From Pseudomonas sp. (GTDB taxonomy: Bacteria > Pseudomonadota > Gammaproteobacteria > Pseudomonadales > Pseudomonadaceae), in the NCBI RefSeq assembly GCF_030690725.1, contig NZ_JAUYGD010000038.1, positions 1-64,000 on the forward strand: a stretch of 64,000 nt of DNA, written 5' to 3'. This document shows positions 8,513 to 18,984 of this stretch, one piece after another (positions within the stretch are counted from its first letter, which is position 1; each line of letters begins with the position of its first letter). A program made the translations under genes and the position numbers. The notes beneath the pieces were generated by a model that saw only the letters and a program-made list of their open reading frames with translations, was not told the origin of the DNA and ran no database searches.

Positions 8513-9001
8513 ATGTTGCCTATTCGAAACCTCGTGCTGCTGTTGACTGTCTTGTCACTGGCAGCTTGCGAGCAAAGCACCAACCCTCCTGCAAAGCCCA
8601 AAGCTGAAACCGTCAAGGTGCAACCGGCACCAGCCGCAGCGCCCAGCAAAGCGGCCAAGACCGAGCCGGCGCCCGTCGTAAATAAGCCCAGGGCTGTTGA
8701 AAGCAAACCTGTGCCAGAGGCTCAAGCCAAGCCGAAACCTGCTGTGGTTGCGCGTAAGGCCGAACCCGCAGAGCCGAAAGCACCGCTGGATCTGAGCCTG
8801 CATACCAATGTGTTTGATCCCCTGCAGCCGGTGGCACCGCTCAGCGACCTGTCGGTCCCGTTATTGCCGCCGATGTTTGGCGACAAGGACAAGACTGAGG
8901 GGCCCTTCCAGCTCAATGGCAAGCTGATCACCAATGAGCGCGGCGATGACTACTGGGAGTCGGTCGAGGGTGCGCAGCTGCAGTTTGAGTTCAAGCAATA
9001 G
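8513..9001 (+). CDS. Small lipoprotein with Ala/Pro/Lys-rich linker
   Basis: A 162-residue protein starting at ATG 8513; a GTG start at 8489 would add 8 residues, and neither has a clear Shine-Dalgarno. The signal peptide ends in lipobox SLAACEQ (Cys about 19). Residues 22-80 are a low-complexity Ala, Pro and Lys linker, which would span part of the periplasm. A short conserved-looking C-terminal part ends in a predicted beta strand (AQLQFEFK). I recognise no domain. It sits between the sigma operon and atuH, as PA2894 does in P. aeruginosa (from memory). Confidence 0.7.
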   Translation: MLPIRNLVLLLTVLSLAACEQSTNPPAKPKAETVKVQPAPAAAPSKAAKTEPAPVVNKPRAVESKPVPEAQAKPKPAVVARKAEPAEPKAPLDLSLHTNVFDPLQPVAPLSDLSVPLLPPMFGDKDKTEGPFQLNGKLITNERGDDYWESVEGAQLQFEFKQ

Positions 9002-9035
9002 CAGGCAGCGTGGATAGTCCGCCTGCTGCCGGCAA

Positions 9036-10862
9036 TCAGAAGCGGTAGGCTTGCTCGCCGATGGCGGCGAACAGCGTCTGATCCAGTGGGGTAAAGCGTT
9101 GCTCGCCCGGCAGGCGCACCCACAGCGGCTCCTGCACGGCTGCCGGGTTGTAGGCGGCCTGCTTGAGGTCGGTCTTCTTGTATTTGAAGGTGCCGGTGGT
9201 TTCCACCTCACCGAGCAGGCGGATAAACAGCGGCGCGGCATACACCGGCAATTCGGCATCCAGGTGCGCGGCGAGGGCGGCGCTATCCAGTTGCTGGCCT
9301 TCACTCAGGCGCAGTGCGGCCATGCCGCAGCGGCCGTTGGTGCCGGGGATTTCCACGCCATACACCACCGCATCCTCGACGCCGGGGAAGGTACCCAGCA
9401 CGTTCTCTACCTCTGTGGTGGAGACGTTCTCGCCTTTCCAGCGAAAGGTATCGCCCAGGCGGTCGACAAACTGAGCGTGCTTGCAGCCGATATCGCGCAT
9501 CAAATCGCCGGTGTTAAACCAGGCATCACCTTTCTTGAATACATTGCGCAGGATCGCCGCCTCGCTTTTGGCCGGGTCGGTGTAGCCGTCGAACGGCCAC
9601 TTGGCGCTGATCTCGCTGATCAGCAGGCCCGCTTCGCCTTTCTTGGCTTTTTCCAGAAAACCTTTCTTGCCACGTACCGCCTGGTCGTTCTCCAGGTCGT
9701 AACGCACGATGGCATAGGTGGCGGGGGAGAAGCCCACGGTATTGTCGAAGTTGAACACGTTGGTAAAACCGATATTGCCCTCGCTGGAGGCATAGAACTC
9801 AGTGATCTGCTCAACTCCGAAGCGTGCCTTGAACTCGGCCCAGATCGAGGGCCGTAGGCCGTTGCCGATCATGCAGCGCAGGCTGTTGTTCTTCTCGGCG
9901 GCCGTCTCGGGCTGGTTAAGCAGGTAGCGGCACAGCTCGCCGATATAGCCGAAGCAGGTGGCCTGATAGCGCTGCACATCAGGCCAGAAAGCGCTGGCGG
10001 AGAACTTGCGGCGCAGGGCGATGGCCGCGCCACCGGCCAGGGCGGCGCTCCAGCATACGGTGACGGCGTTGTTGTGGTAGCAGGGCAGGGTCAGGTAGAG
10101 CACGTCCTGAGTGCCCAGGGTCAGGCCGGAATGGCCGAAGCCGCCGTAGGCCTTGATCCACTTGCCATGGCTCATGATCGAGGCCTTGGGCAGGCCGGTG
10201 GTGCCGGAGGTGTAGATCAGGAAACAAGGGTCCTTCATTTGCACCTTGGCGCTGTCGGGCGGGTTATCGCTGGCCTGACTGCGTGCCAGTTGCATCAGAT
10301 TGGTCCAGCCGTTGGGGGCTTGGCCGGGATCGCTGAGGCAATCCTGATCGGCCACCCAGTAACGCGTCGTCTGCGGGTTATCGAGCTGCTCGGCGACCTC
10401 GTTGAAGGCGGTGAGCAGTTCTTCACCGATCAGCATAAAACCCGGTTTCACCAGATTCAGGCTGTGCGCCAGCACCTTGCCGCGCTGGGTGGTGTTGACC
10501 AGGGCACCGACCGCACCGAGTTTGCTCAACGCCGCGAGAATCGCCAGCAGCTCCAAGCGATTTTCCAGCATCACCGCTACCACACTGCCATGGCGCACGC
10601 CTTCGGCCTTGAAAGCCCAGGCCAGGCGGTTGGCCCAGGCGTTGAACTGGGCATAACTGAGACTGCGCGACTCATCCAGCAGCGCCGGACGCTGCGGGTG
10701 CTGCTGCGCCGCCCGTTCCAGCGCCCAGGCCAGCGACAGGTTCTTTTCACGGTTGCGGATGCCCGCGTAATACAGGCCGCGCAGCATGCGCGGTACACGC
10801 GGCAGATGCTGCGGCAAGCGGGTGAGAAAACGCAGCGGGGAAATCAGATCGGTCTGGCTCAT
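9036..10862 (-). CDS. atuH: Long-chain/terpenoid acyl-CoA synthetase AtuH
   Basis: A 608-residue AMP-forming acyl-CoA synthetase of the FATP/very-long-chain branch, read from the ATG at 10862 (MSQTDLISP). It shows the P-loop IYTSGTTGLPKASIMSHGK, the FYASSEGNIGF segment, NTGDLMRDIG and the GENVSTTEVENVL hinge with a C-terminal Lys region (FKYKKTDLKQ). In the atu pathway it is the candidate for activating citronellate or geranate to the CoA ester; that role is inferred from position. Here it is separated from atuG by a VOC gene on the other strand, so it needs its own promoter near 10.9 kb. Confidence 0.85.
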   Translation of the reverse strand: MSQTDLISPLRFLTRLPQHLPRVPRMLRGLYYAGIRNREKNLSLAWALERAAQQHPQRPALLDESRSLSYAQFNAWANRLAWAFKAEGVRHGSVVAVMLENRLELLAILAALSKLGAVGALVNTTQRGKVLAHSLNLVKPGFMLIGEELLTAFNEVAEQLDNPQTTRYWVADQDCLSDPGQAPNGWTNLMQLARSQASDNPPDSAKVQMKDPCFLIYTSGTTGLPKASIMSHGKWIKAYGGFGHSGLTLGTQDVLYLTLPCYHNNAVTVCWSAALAGGAAIALRRKFSASAFWPDVQRYQATCFGYIGELCRYLLNQPETAAEKNNSLRCMIGNGLRPSIWAEFKARFGVEQITEFYASSEGNIGFTNVFNFDNTVGFSPATYAIVRYDLENDQAVRGKKGFLEKAKKGEAGLLISEISAKWPFDGYTDPAKSEAAILRNVFKKGDAWFNTGDLMRDIGCKHAQFVDRLGDTFRWKGENVSTTEVENVLGTFPGVEDAVVYGVEIPGTNGRCGMAALRLSEGQQLDSAALAAHLDAELPVYAAPLFIRLLGEVETTGTFKYKKTDLKQAAYNPAAVQEPLWVRLPGEQRFTPLDQTLFAAIGEQAYRF

Positions 10863-11042
10863 GGCTCTCGCGCTTATGGTTGTTATGCGGGGGCGAAGGC
10901 CAACTCTAGTCGCCTGCTCGTACGCCTGCCATGGCTCTGGCGCAAGCCGGGCAGGGCAGTTCGGCAAATAACCGCATGGGCCGTTGCCGAGCCACTCGGG
11001 CTGTGGCATTACAGGGAGCGCTGAATGCTGGAGGAGCCGGCG

Positions 11043-11426
11043 ATGAACCTGAATCAAATCACTGTTGCGGTCAGCGATGTGCCACGTGCGATCCGCTTTT
11101 ACCAGCAACTGGGCCTGCAACTGATTGTTGAGAACCTGCCGGACTATGCGCGGTTTTGTTGCCCGGATGGCCAGGCGAGCTTTTCCCTGAGCAAGGTTGC
11201 CCAGGTATCGGACAGTCAGACACTGATCTACTTCGAATGCGCGGCGCTGGATCAGACCGTCGCCCGCCTACAGGCTCAGGGCGTCGAGTTCAGCATGCTG
11301 CCGACCGATCAGCCCTGGCTGTGGCGCGAAGCCTATCTGCAAGACCCCGATGGCAATCCGTTGTGCCTATACCACGCCGGTGAGAATCGCTTGAACCCGC
11401 CTTGGCGCCTCCAACAAGACGCTTAA
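11043..11426 (+). CDS. VOC-family (glyoxalase/bleomycin resistance fold) protein
   Basis: A 127-residue protein read from ATG 11043, which has GGAGGAG six bases upstream; the in-frame ATG at 11025 lacks this. It contains two beta-alpha-beta-beta-beta units typical of VOC proteins: NQITVAVSDVPRAIRFYQQLGLQL at the start and YLQDPDGNPLCLYHAG at the end, with Glu/His-type metal ligand positions. Members are glyoxalases, dioxygenases or fosfomycin-type resistance proteins; the substrate cannot be told. It is divergent from atuH and convergent with atuG, an insertion relative to the continuous atu operon known in P. aeruginosa. Confidence 0.82.
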   Translation: MNLNQITVAVSDVPRAIRFYQQLGLQLIVENLPDYARFCCPDGQASFSLSKVAQVSDSQTLIYFECAALDQTVARLQAQGVEFSMLPTDQPWLWREAYLQDPDGNPLCLYHAGENRLNPPWRLQQDA

Positions 11427-11468
11427 TGCACTGCGCCCAGACCCGCTCCAAGAAGCGGGCATGTCGAT

Positions 11469-12287
11469 TTAGTCGACAAACAGATCGTTCATCAGTTTGC
11501 CGGCCGGGTCATAGCGGTACTGCTCGAAGTCGCTTTGGCCCTGCTCACGGAGGATTTCCTCGTCGATCAGCAGGCGTCCGCTGATGCTGCGTTCGCTGCT
11601 GGACAGGATGGCGTGGGCGGCATCGGCCATGATCGCTGGTAGGCGTGCGGCCTTCATCACCGCCGGGCCGCCGGCTTCGAACTCGATGGCGGCGGTGGCG
11701 ATCACCGTCTTCGGCCACAGCGAGTTGACGCTGATGCCGTACTTCTTGAATTCCTCATGCATGCCTAAGGTCAGCATGCTCATGCCGTACTTGGTGGTGG
11801 TGTAGGGGCCGTAGTTGGCGAACCACTTGGGGTCGAGGTTAAGCGGCGGCGACAGGCTGAGAATATGGCCCTTACTCTGCTTAAGGTAGGGCAACGCGGC
11901 CTGGCTGCAGACCATCACCGCGCGGGTGTTGATCTGGAACATCAGGTCGAAGCGCTTGGGTTCGAGTTTCTCCACGCCCACCAGCTTGATCGCGCCGGCG
12001 TTGTTGATCAACGCGTCGATGCCGCCAAAGTGTTCGGCCGCCTGGGCCATGGCCGCTTTTACCGCGTTTTCGTCACGCACATCGACTTGCAGGGCCAGGG
12101 CCTTGCCGCCGACTTCCTCGACCTCGGCGGCTACCGAATGGATGGTGCCGGGCAGCTTGGCGTGGGGCTCGGCGCTTTTCGCTGCAATCACGATATTGGC
12201 GCCCTCACGCGCGGCGCGCAGGGCAATTTCACGGCCGATGCCGCGGCTGGCGCCGGTGATAAATAGGGTTTTGCCTTGCAGTGACAT
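11469..12287 (-). CDS. atuG: SDR oxidoreductase AtuG (HSDL2-like)
   Basis: A 272-residue short-chain dehydrogenase. Cofactor motif TGASRGIG is at residues 11-18, NNAGAIK follows in the middle, and the catalytic region is YTTTK with an upstream LSLSPP stretch, as in hydroxysteroid-dehydrogenase-like-2 proteins. It is the last gene of the uninterrupted atuA-G run, 39 bases after atuF, with GGAG before the ATG. In the pathway it is thought to oxidise an alcohol or 3-hydroxyacyl intermediate. The exact step is not established by sequence. Confidence 0.88.
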   Translation of the reverse strand: MSLQGKTLFITGASRGIGREIALRAAREGANIVIAAKSAEPHAKLPGTIHSVAAEVEEVGGKALALQVDVRDENAVKAAMAQAAEHFGGIDALINNAGAIKLVGVEKLEPKRFDLMFQINTRAVMVCSQAALPYLKQSKGHILSLSPPLNLDPKWFANYGPYTTTKYGMSMLTLGMHEEFKKYGISVNSLWPKTVIATAAIEFEAGGPAVMKAARLPAIMADAAHAILSSSERSISGRLLIDEEILREQGQSDFEQYRYDPAGKLMNDLFVD

Positions 12288-12326
12288 ATGCGTGCTCCGT
12301 GTCTTGTTGTTATAGGGGCGAGTGCA

Positions 12327-14315
<1,989 letters not shown>

Positions 14316-14368
14316 CTGTGTGCTCCTGCTGGGTAGTAAGCCTGGCGATCAGGTCATTTGTAGAGGGG

Positions 14369-15166
14369 CTATTCAGCAGCCCACTTCGGCGCACGTTTTT
14401 GCATAAAGGCCATGGTGCCCTCGATGCCTTCGCCGCCTGTTACCGCTGCGGCAAACTGCTCGGCGGCGCGGTCCAGCAGTGGTCCGAGTGCTTCGTTTTC
14501 TGCGGCCAGCAGCAGGGCCTTGGTCTGGGCATTGGCTTGCGGCGCGCATTGGCGTACCTGGCTGAGTACCTGGTGCAAACGGGCGTCGACGGCTTCGCTA
14601 TCAGCTTCGCTGAAATGCACCAGACCCAGGCGTTCGGCCTCGCTGCCATTGAAGCGGGCGGCGGTTAGGGCCAGGCGTCGGGTCTGGGTCAGGCCGATAC
14701 GCTTGACCACGAAAGGGGCTATTTGCGCTGGAAGAATGCCCAAGGTGGTTTCCGGCAGGCCGAACTTGGCGTCCTGCTGGCAGATGGCGATATCCGACAC
14801 ACAGGCCAGGCCAAAGCCGCCACCGAGCACTGCGCCTTCGAGCACGGCGATCAGCACCTGTGGGGTGTTCTGCGCTTCTTCCAGCAGGCTGCCGAAGGCG
14901 CGATTAAGGCTGCGGTAGGCATCGCCACCGGCCGCTCGGGCACCGGCCATGTCCTTGATATCGCCACCGGCGCAGAAGTGCCCACCGGCACCGCGCAGGA
15001 CAATCGCGCGCACGCTCAGATCATTGCGCAGGCTTTCCAGCACCGCGCGCAATTCGCTGACCATGGCCAGGCTCATGGCATTGCGGCTGTCCGGGCGGTT
15101 GAGGGTGACGTGCAACACGCCGGCATCGAGGCTTAGCAGCAGGGTTTCGCAGTTCGGTAGAGACAT
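14369..15166 (-). CDS. atuE: Isohexenylglutaconyl-CoA hydratase
   Basis: A 265-residue crotonase-family protein from ATG 15166 (MSLPNCETLLL); a longer reading to 15226 would run into the repeat hairpin and is unlikely. It carries the oxyanion-hole segments AGGHFCAGGDIKDM and EGAVLGGGFGLACVSDIAI and the GLPETTLGILPAQIAPF region. In the atu pathway the enzyme hydrates the carboxylated geranyl-CoA derivative. The gene is separated from atuD by about 150 bases holding two repeat elements, unlike the tight spacing elsewhere in the operon. Confidence 0.88.
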   Translation of the reverse strand: MSLPNCETLLLSLDAGVLHVTLNRPDSRNAMSLAMVSELRAVLESLRNDLSVRAIVLRGAGGHFCAGGDIKDMAGARAAGGDAYRSLNRAFGSLLEEAQNTPQVLIAVLEGAVLGGGFGLACVSDIAICQQDAKFGLPETTLGILPAQIAPFVVKRIGLTQTRRLALTAARFNGSEAERLGLVHFSEADSEAVDARLHQVLSQVRQCAPQANAQTKALLLAAENEALGPLLDRAAEQFAAAVTGGEGIEGTMAFMQKRAPKWAAE

Positions 15167-15183
15167 TTCATCGTTCCGTTGAA

Positions 15184-15235
15184 GTAGGGCGGGTGCAACC
15201 CGCGTTGTCATCAGCGCGGGTTGCACCCGCCCTAC
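15184..15235. repeat. 21-bp perfect inverted repeat (REP-like hairpin) between atuD and atuE
   Basis: The arm at 15184-15204 (GTAGGGCGGG then TGCAACCCGCG) is the exact reverse complement of 15215-15235, with a 10-base loop. It resembles the Pseudomonas extragenic palindromes that carry a 'gcaacccgcg' core. It lies inside the atu operon and would form a very stable RNA hairpin. Confidence 0.85.
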
Positions 15236-15244
15236 GGATCAGCC

Positions 15245-15325
15245 TTCTTATGGCCTGCCATCCCTGGCGGCCACCCTTCGGGCCGTCGCTATGCGACGTT
15301 AAAAATAGCTCCCGGCTATTTTTTC
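15245..15325. repeat. Dispersed repeat with AAAAATAGC-TCCCG-GCTATTTTT hairpin
   Basis: The segment holds a GCCATCC..GGC..GCCACCC..GCCGTCG block followed by a 9-bp perfect hairpin with loop TCCCG (15301-15323). The same two blocks, in the other order, occur at 43345-43415. The hairpin overlaps the last codons and stop of atuD. Read in the direction of the operon it is followed by a T run, so it could act as a weak terminator or attenuator. Confidence 0.6.
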
Positions 15326-16473
15326 TTGCCAGGCAGAATGCCCATCAGCTTGCAGATAATGCCCAGCATGATTTCGTCGGCACCGCCGCCGATGCTCACC
15401 AGGCGCACGTCGCGGTAGGCGCGGGCCACCGGGTTTTCCCACATGTAGCCCATGCCGCCCCAGTACTGTAGGCAGCTGTCGGTAACCTCACGGCCAAGGC
15501 GGCCGGCCTTGAGCTTGGCCATCGAGGCCAGGTTGGTGACGTCACGGCCGCGCACGTATTGCTCGGTGGCCTGATAAACCAGGGCGCGCAGGCACTCGAC
15601 TTCGGTCTGCAGCTCGGCCATGCGGAAGTGGATCACCTGGTTGTCGATCAGCGCATTGCCAAAGGTTTTGCGCTCCTTGCAGTAGTCGATGGTGGCGTTA
15701 ATGCAGTGCTCCAGGCCCTTGATCATATTGGCCGCGCCGAACAGGCGTTCTTCCTGGAACTGCAGCATCTGCATCATAAAACCGGCGCCTTCATGGCCGA
15801 TGCGGTAGCGCTGCGGCACGCGCACGTTGTCGAAGAACACCTGGGCGGTCTCCGAGCTGCGCATGCCAAGTTTGTCCAGATGCGGGCTGACCGAAATGCC
15901 TGGGGTGTTCATCGGCACCATGATCAGTGATTTGTTGACGTGCGGCTTGTCATCGCTGGTATTGGCCAGCAGGCAGATAAAATCGGCGCTCGGCGAGTTG
16001 GTGATCCACATCTTGCTGCCGTTGATCACATAGTCGCTGCCGTCTTTCTTGGCGGTGGTTTTCAGCCCGGCCACATCCGAGCCGGCACCGACTTCGGAAA
16101 CGCCGATGCAGCCGACCATCTCGCCGGCAATTGCCGGTTTGAGGAATTCTTCGCGCAGCTCATCGGAGCCGAAGCGCGCCAGGGCCGGGGTGCACATATC
16201 GGTCTGCACGCCGATGGACATCGGGATACCGCCGCAGATGATGGTGCCGAACTCTTCGGCCGCGACGATCGAGTAGCTGTAGTCCAGGCCCATGCCGCCG
16301 AATTTCTCCGGCTTGGAGATGCCCAGCAGGCCGAGGTCGCCGGCTTTCTTGAAGATTTCGTGGATCGGGAAGCGGCCGTCCTTTTCCCACTGCTCGACGT
16401 GCGGGTTGATTTCTTTGTCGACAAAGTTACGGACCGTGCGGCGCAGCTCTTCGTGTTCTTGGGTGAAGATCAT
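15316..16473 (-). CDS. atuD: Citronellyl-CoA dehydrogenase (acyl-CoA dehydrogenase family)
   Basis: A 385-residue acyl-CoA dehydrogenase. It has the helical N-terminal domain (EHEELRRTVRNFVDKEI), the FAD-binding signature CIGVSEVGAGSDVAGL, the second signature near QYWGGMGYMWENPVARAYRDVR with the catalytic-Glu region, and the usual full length. In acyclic terpene catabolism AtuD converts citronellyl-CoA to geranyl-CoA and passes electrons to ETF (etfA lies at the window start). GGAG lies 8 bases before the ATG. The C-terminus ends in GKKK, and the stop codon lies in the repeat hairpin. Confidence 0.9.
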   Translation of the reverse strand: MIFTQEHEELRRTVRNFVDKEINPHVEQWEKDGRFPIHEIFKKAGDLGLLGISKPEKFGGMGLDYSYSIVAAEEFGTIICGGIPMSIGVQTDMCTPALARFGSDELREEFLKPAIAGEMVGCIGVSEVGAGSDVAGLKTTAKKDGSDYVINGSKMWITNSPSADFICLLANTSDDKPHVNKSLIMVPMNTPGISVSPHLDKLGMRSSETAQVFFDNVRVPQRYRIGHEGAGFMMQMLQFQEERLFGAANMIKGLEHCINATIDYCKERKTFGNALIDNQVIHFRMAELQTEVECLRALVYQATEQYVRGRDVTNLASMAKLKAGRLGREVTDSCLQYWGGMGYMWENPVARAYRDVRLVSIGGGADEIMLGIICKLMGILPGKKK

Positions 16474-16491
16474 TTTTTATTCTCCGAAGGG

Positions 16492-18108
16492 TTACAGGCG
16501 GGCTACGCCGAAAGTGGTGGTTTTAAGCGGGCGAACAGCGGCTTCGGCACAGATATCCAGCAGGTAACCGAGCAGCTTGCGCGTATCGCGCGGGTCGATC
16601 AGGCCGTCGTCCCACAGGCTGGCAGTGCCGTACAGCGCGGTGGATTGGCTGTCGAGTTTTTGCGCGGTGACGGTTTCCAGCATGTCGAGCATTTTCGGGT
16701 CGGCTTCCTTGCCTTCCTTCAGGTGTTTTTCCTCGGTGACGATGCGCAGCACCTTGCCGGCCTGGGCACCGCCCATCACCGCGGTTTTGCTGTTGGGCCA
16801 GGCGAAGATAAAGCGCGGGTCGAGGCCACGGCCGCACATGGCGTAGTTGCCGGCGCCATAGGAGCCGCCAACGACTATGGTCAGTTTTGGCACCGTGGCG
16901 TTGGCCACCGCCTGGATCATCTTCGAGCCGTGCTTGATCACGCCGAGCTGTTCCGACTCGGTGCCGACCATAAAACCGGTGGTGTTGTGGAAGAACAGGA
17001 TCGGCGTGTTGCTCTGTTCGCACAGCTGGATAAATTGCGCCGCCTTGGCCGCGCCTTGCGGGGTGATCGGGCCGTTGTTGCCAATAAAGCCGCAGGGCTG
17101 GCCTTCGATCTGCAGGTGGCCGCAAACGGTCTGGTTGTCGAACTCGTTCTTGAAGTCGAGAAAGGCCGAGCCGTCGGCGATGCGGGCGATGATTTCGCGT
17201 ACGTCGTAGGGCTTCTTGGCATCTGCCGGCACCAGGCCGAGCAGTTCTTCAGCCGGGTACAGCGGCTCGCTGTAGGTTTTGGCCGGGCGCGCTGGAAGTT
17301 GGGCATTCCACGGCAGCATGGCGAGGATTTCCCGGGCGATGCGCACGCCATCGGCGTCATTCTCGGCCAGGTATTCGGCGGTGCCGGCGACCTGGGCGTG
17401 CATCTCGGCACCGCCCAGCTGCTCATCGGTGGCGATTTCACCGGTGGCAGCTTTCAGCAGCGGCGGGCCGGCGAGGAACATCTTGGCCTTGCCGCGCACC
17501 ACTATGACGTAATCGGACAGCCCCGGCTGGTAAGCCCCGCCAGCGGTGCTTGAGCCATGCACCACGGTGATCTGCGGCAAACCCATGGCCGACATACGCG
17601 CCTGGTTGGCAAAGCCCCGTGCGCCTTCAACAAAAATATCGGCGGCGTAGTTAAGGTTGGCGCCGCCACTTTCGGTCAACGCCACCACCGGTAGTTTGTT
17701 CTCGAAGGCGATCTGCTGCAGGCGCAGAGTTTTCTTCAAGCCGGTGGGGGAGATGGTGCCGCCCTTGATAGCGCTGTTGCTGGCGGTGACCAGGCAGCGT
17801 ACTCCGGCGATATAGCCGATGCCGGAAATAATCCCGCCACCGGCCTGGGTGCCGTCCTTGTCGTCGTGCAATTTGTAGCCGGCCAGCGACGACAGTTCGA
17901 GAAACGGCGCGCCGGGGTCGAGCAGCAGGTTAAGGCGCTCACGCGGCAGCAGCTGGCCGCGCTTTTCGAATTTCGCTTTGGCCTCGGCGGCCTTGTTCAG
18001 GCAGTTCTGTTCGATCTGGCGAAAGCTGTCGACGGCGGCCAGCATGGCTTCGCGGTTCTTGGCGAAGTCCTCGCCATGCACATCGATCTCGGAGTGGATA
18101 ACCGGCAT
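16492..18108 (-). CDS. atuC: Geranyl-CoA carboxylase carboxyltransferase beta subunit
   Basis: A 538-residue carboxyltransferase of the acetyl/propionyl-CoA carboxylase beta family. It contains the RGQLLPRERLNLLLDPG segment, the acyl-CoA-binding oxyanion regions GGIISGIGYIAG and VHGSSTAGGAYQPGLSDY in the N half, and GNNGPI...NTTGFMVG and GGSYGAGNYAMCGRG in the C half. It forms a complex with AtuF. Its Shine-Dalgarno (AGGAG) lies inside the last codons of atuB, four bases upstream, so the two are coupled. Confidence 0.93.
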   Translation of the reverse strand: MPVIHSEIDVHGEDFAKNREAMLAAVDSFRQIEQNCLNKAAEAKAKFEKRGQLLPRERLNLLLDPGAPFLELSSLAGYKLHDDKDGTQAGGGIISGIGYIAGVRCLVTASNSAIKGGTISPTGLKKTLRLQQIAFENKLPVVALTESGGANLNYAADIFVEGARGFANQARMSAMGLPQITVVHGSSTAGGAYQPGLSDYVIVVRGKAKMFLAGPPLLKAATGEIATDEQLGGAEMHAQVAGTAEYLAENDADGVRIAREILAMLPWNAQLPARPAKTYSEPLYPAEELLGLVPADAKKPYDVREIIARIADGSAFLDFKNEFDNQTVCGHLQIEGQPCGFIGNNGPITPQGAAKAAQFIQLCEQSNTPILFFHNTTGFMVGTESEQLGVIKHGSKMIQAVANATVPKLTIVVGGSYGAGNYAMCGRGLDPRFIFAWPNSKTAVMGGAQAGKVLRIVTEEKHLKEGKEADPKMLDMLETVTAQKLDSQSTALYGTASLWDDGLIDPRDTRKLLGYLLDICAEAAVRPLKTTTFGVARL

Positions 18109-18112
18109 GGCG

Positions 18113-18982
18113 TTACTCCTCGCCCTTGAGTACGTCAGGCACGTAGGCCCGATGGAAGCCGTTATAGGTTTCGCTGTTCTTCGCCTTGCCTAGGGTCCAG
18201 GCGCGGGTGCCCTGGCTCGCCGCGCCGTCGATGCGGATGGTGTTGCCGCTGATAAAGTTGGCGCCTGGCGTGAGCAGGAAGACGATGGCGGCGGCCACTT
18301 CCGATTCGCTGCCAATGCGTTGCAGCGGCACATGGTCCTTGAGCGAGCGGATCATGTTCTTCATCGATTCGGGGTAGGTGTCCATGCCGCTGGAGGCGAT
18401 CCAGCCTGGTGCCACGGCGTTCACCCGCACCCCGGCGTGGCCCCATTCGTAGGCGGCGGTCTTGGTGAAGTTCTCCATGCCGGCACGTGCGGCACCCGAG
18501 TGGCCCATGCCGGGCATACCGCCCCACATGTCGGCGAGCATATTGACGATGCTGCCGCCATGTTTGCTCATGCTCTGCAGGAACACTTCCTTGGCGATCA
18601 GAAAACCGCCGACCAGGTTGGTGCGCACCACGGTCTCGAAGCCTTTCTGGTTAATGCCGATCAGTGGCGCGGGGAACTGGCCGCCGGCATTGTTGACCAG
18701 GTGGTGGATCGGCCCGCGCTCGTTGACCACTGCCGCGACCATGGCCTTGACCGATTCCTCGTCGCGGATGTCGCAGACTTGGAAGCTGACGCTGCCGCCA
18801 TCCTCACGGATTTCGCCGGCGGTCTTTTCCAGCTTGTCGGCCTTGCGCCCGACCAGCACCACATGAGCGCCGAGGGCGGCCAGCTCATGGGCGGTGCAAC
18901 GGCCGATACCGCTGCCGCCACCGGTGACCAGAATCGTTTGGCCGCTAAAGAGGCCGGGTTTAAAGACCGAGTCGTAGCTCAT
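18113..18982 (-). CDS. atuB: SDR-fold protein AtuB lacking the usual Tyr-Lys pair
   Basis: A 289-residue Rossmann-fold protein with TGGGSGIG near residue 20 and NNAGGQFPAPL in the middle. Where classical SDRs have YxxxK it reads HSGAARAG: neither the Tyr nor the Lys is present. The HxGxA pattern and the following EWGHAGVRVNAVAPG match the 2,4-dienoyl-CoA reductase branch. It may therefore act on an unsaturated acyl-CoA rather than an alcohol. It starts 2 bases after the atuA stop and is strongly coupled to it. Confidence 0.85.
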   Translation of the reverse strand: MSYDSVFKPGLFSGQTILVTGGGSGIGRCTAHELAALGAHVVLVGRKADKLEKTAGEIREDGGSVSFQVCDIRDEESVKAMVAAVVNERGPIHHLVNNAGGQFPAPLIGINQKGFETVVRTNLVGGFLIAKEVFLQSMSKHGGSIVNMLADMWGGMPGMGHSGAARAGMENFTKTAAYEWGHAGVRVNAVAPGWIASSGMDTYPESMKNMIRSLKDHVPLQRIGSESEVAAAIVFLLTPGANFISGNTIRIDGAASQGTRAWTLGKAKNSETYNGFHRAYVPDVLKGEE

Positions 18983-18984
18983 TG

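Noticed and set aside
8358..8546. 62-codon Cys-rich frame between the sbrR-like gene and the small lipoprotein
   Set aside because: No ribosome site, overlaps the lipoprotein start, and the Cys-rich tail comes from out-of-frame reading of the signal peptide.
9001..9026. GCAGGC..GCCTGC hairpin after the small lipoprotein gene
   Set aside because: Six-base stem with a long loop and no T run; too weak to call a terminator.
15940..17553. 537-codon open frame on the plus strand
   Set aside because: It is antisense to atuD and atuC, which have full family signatures; long antisense frames are common in GC-rich DNA.
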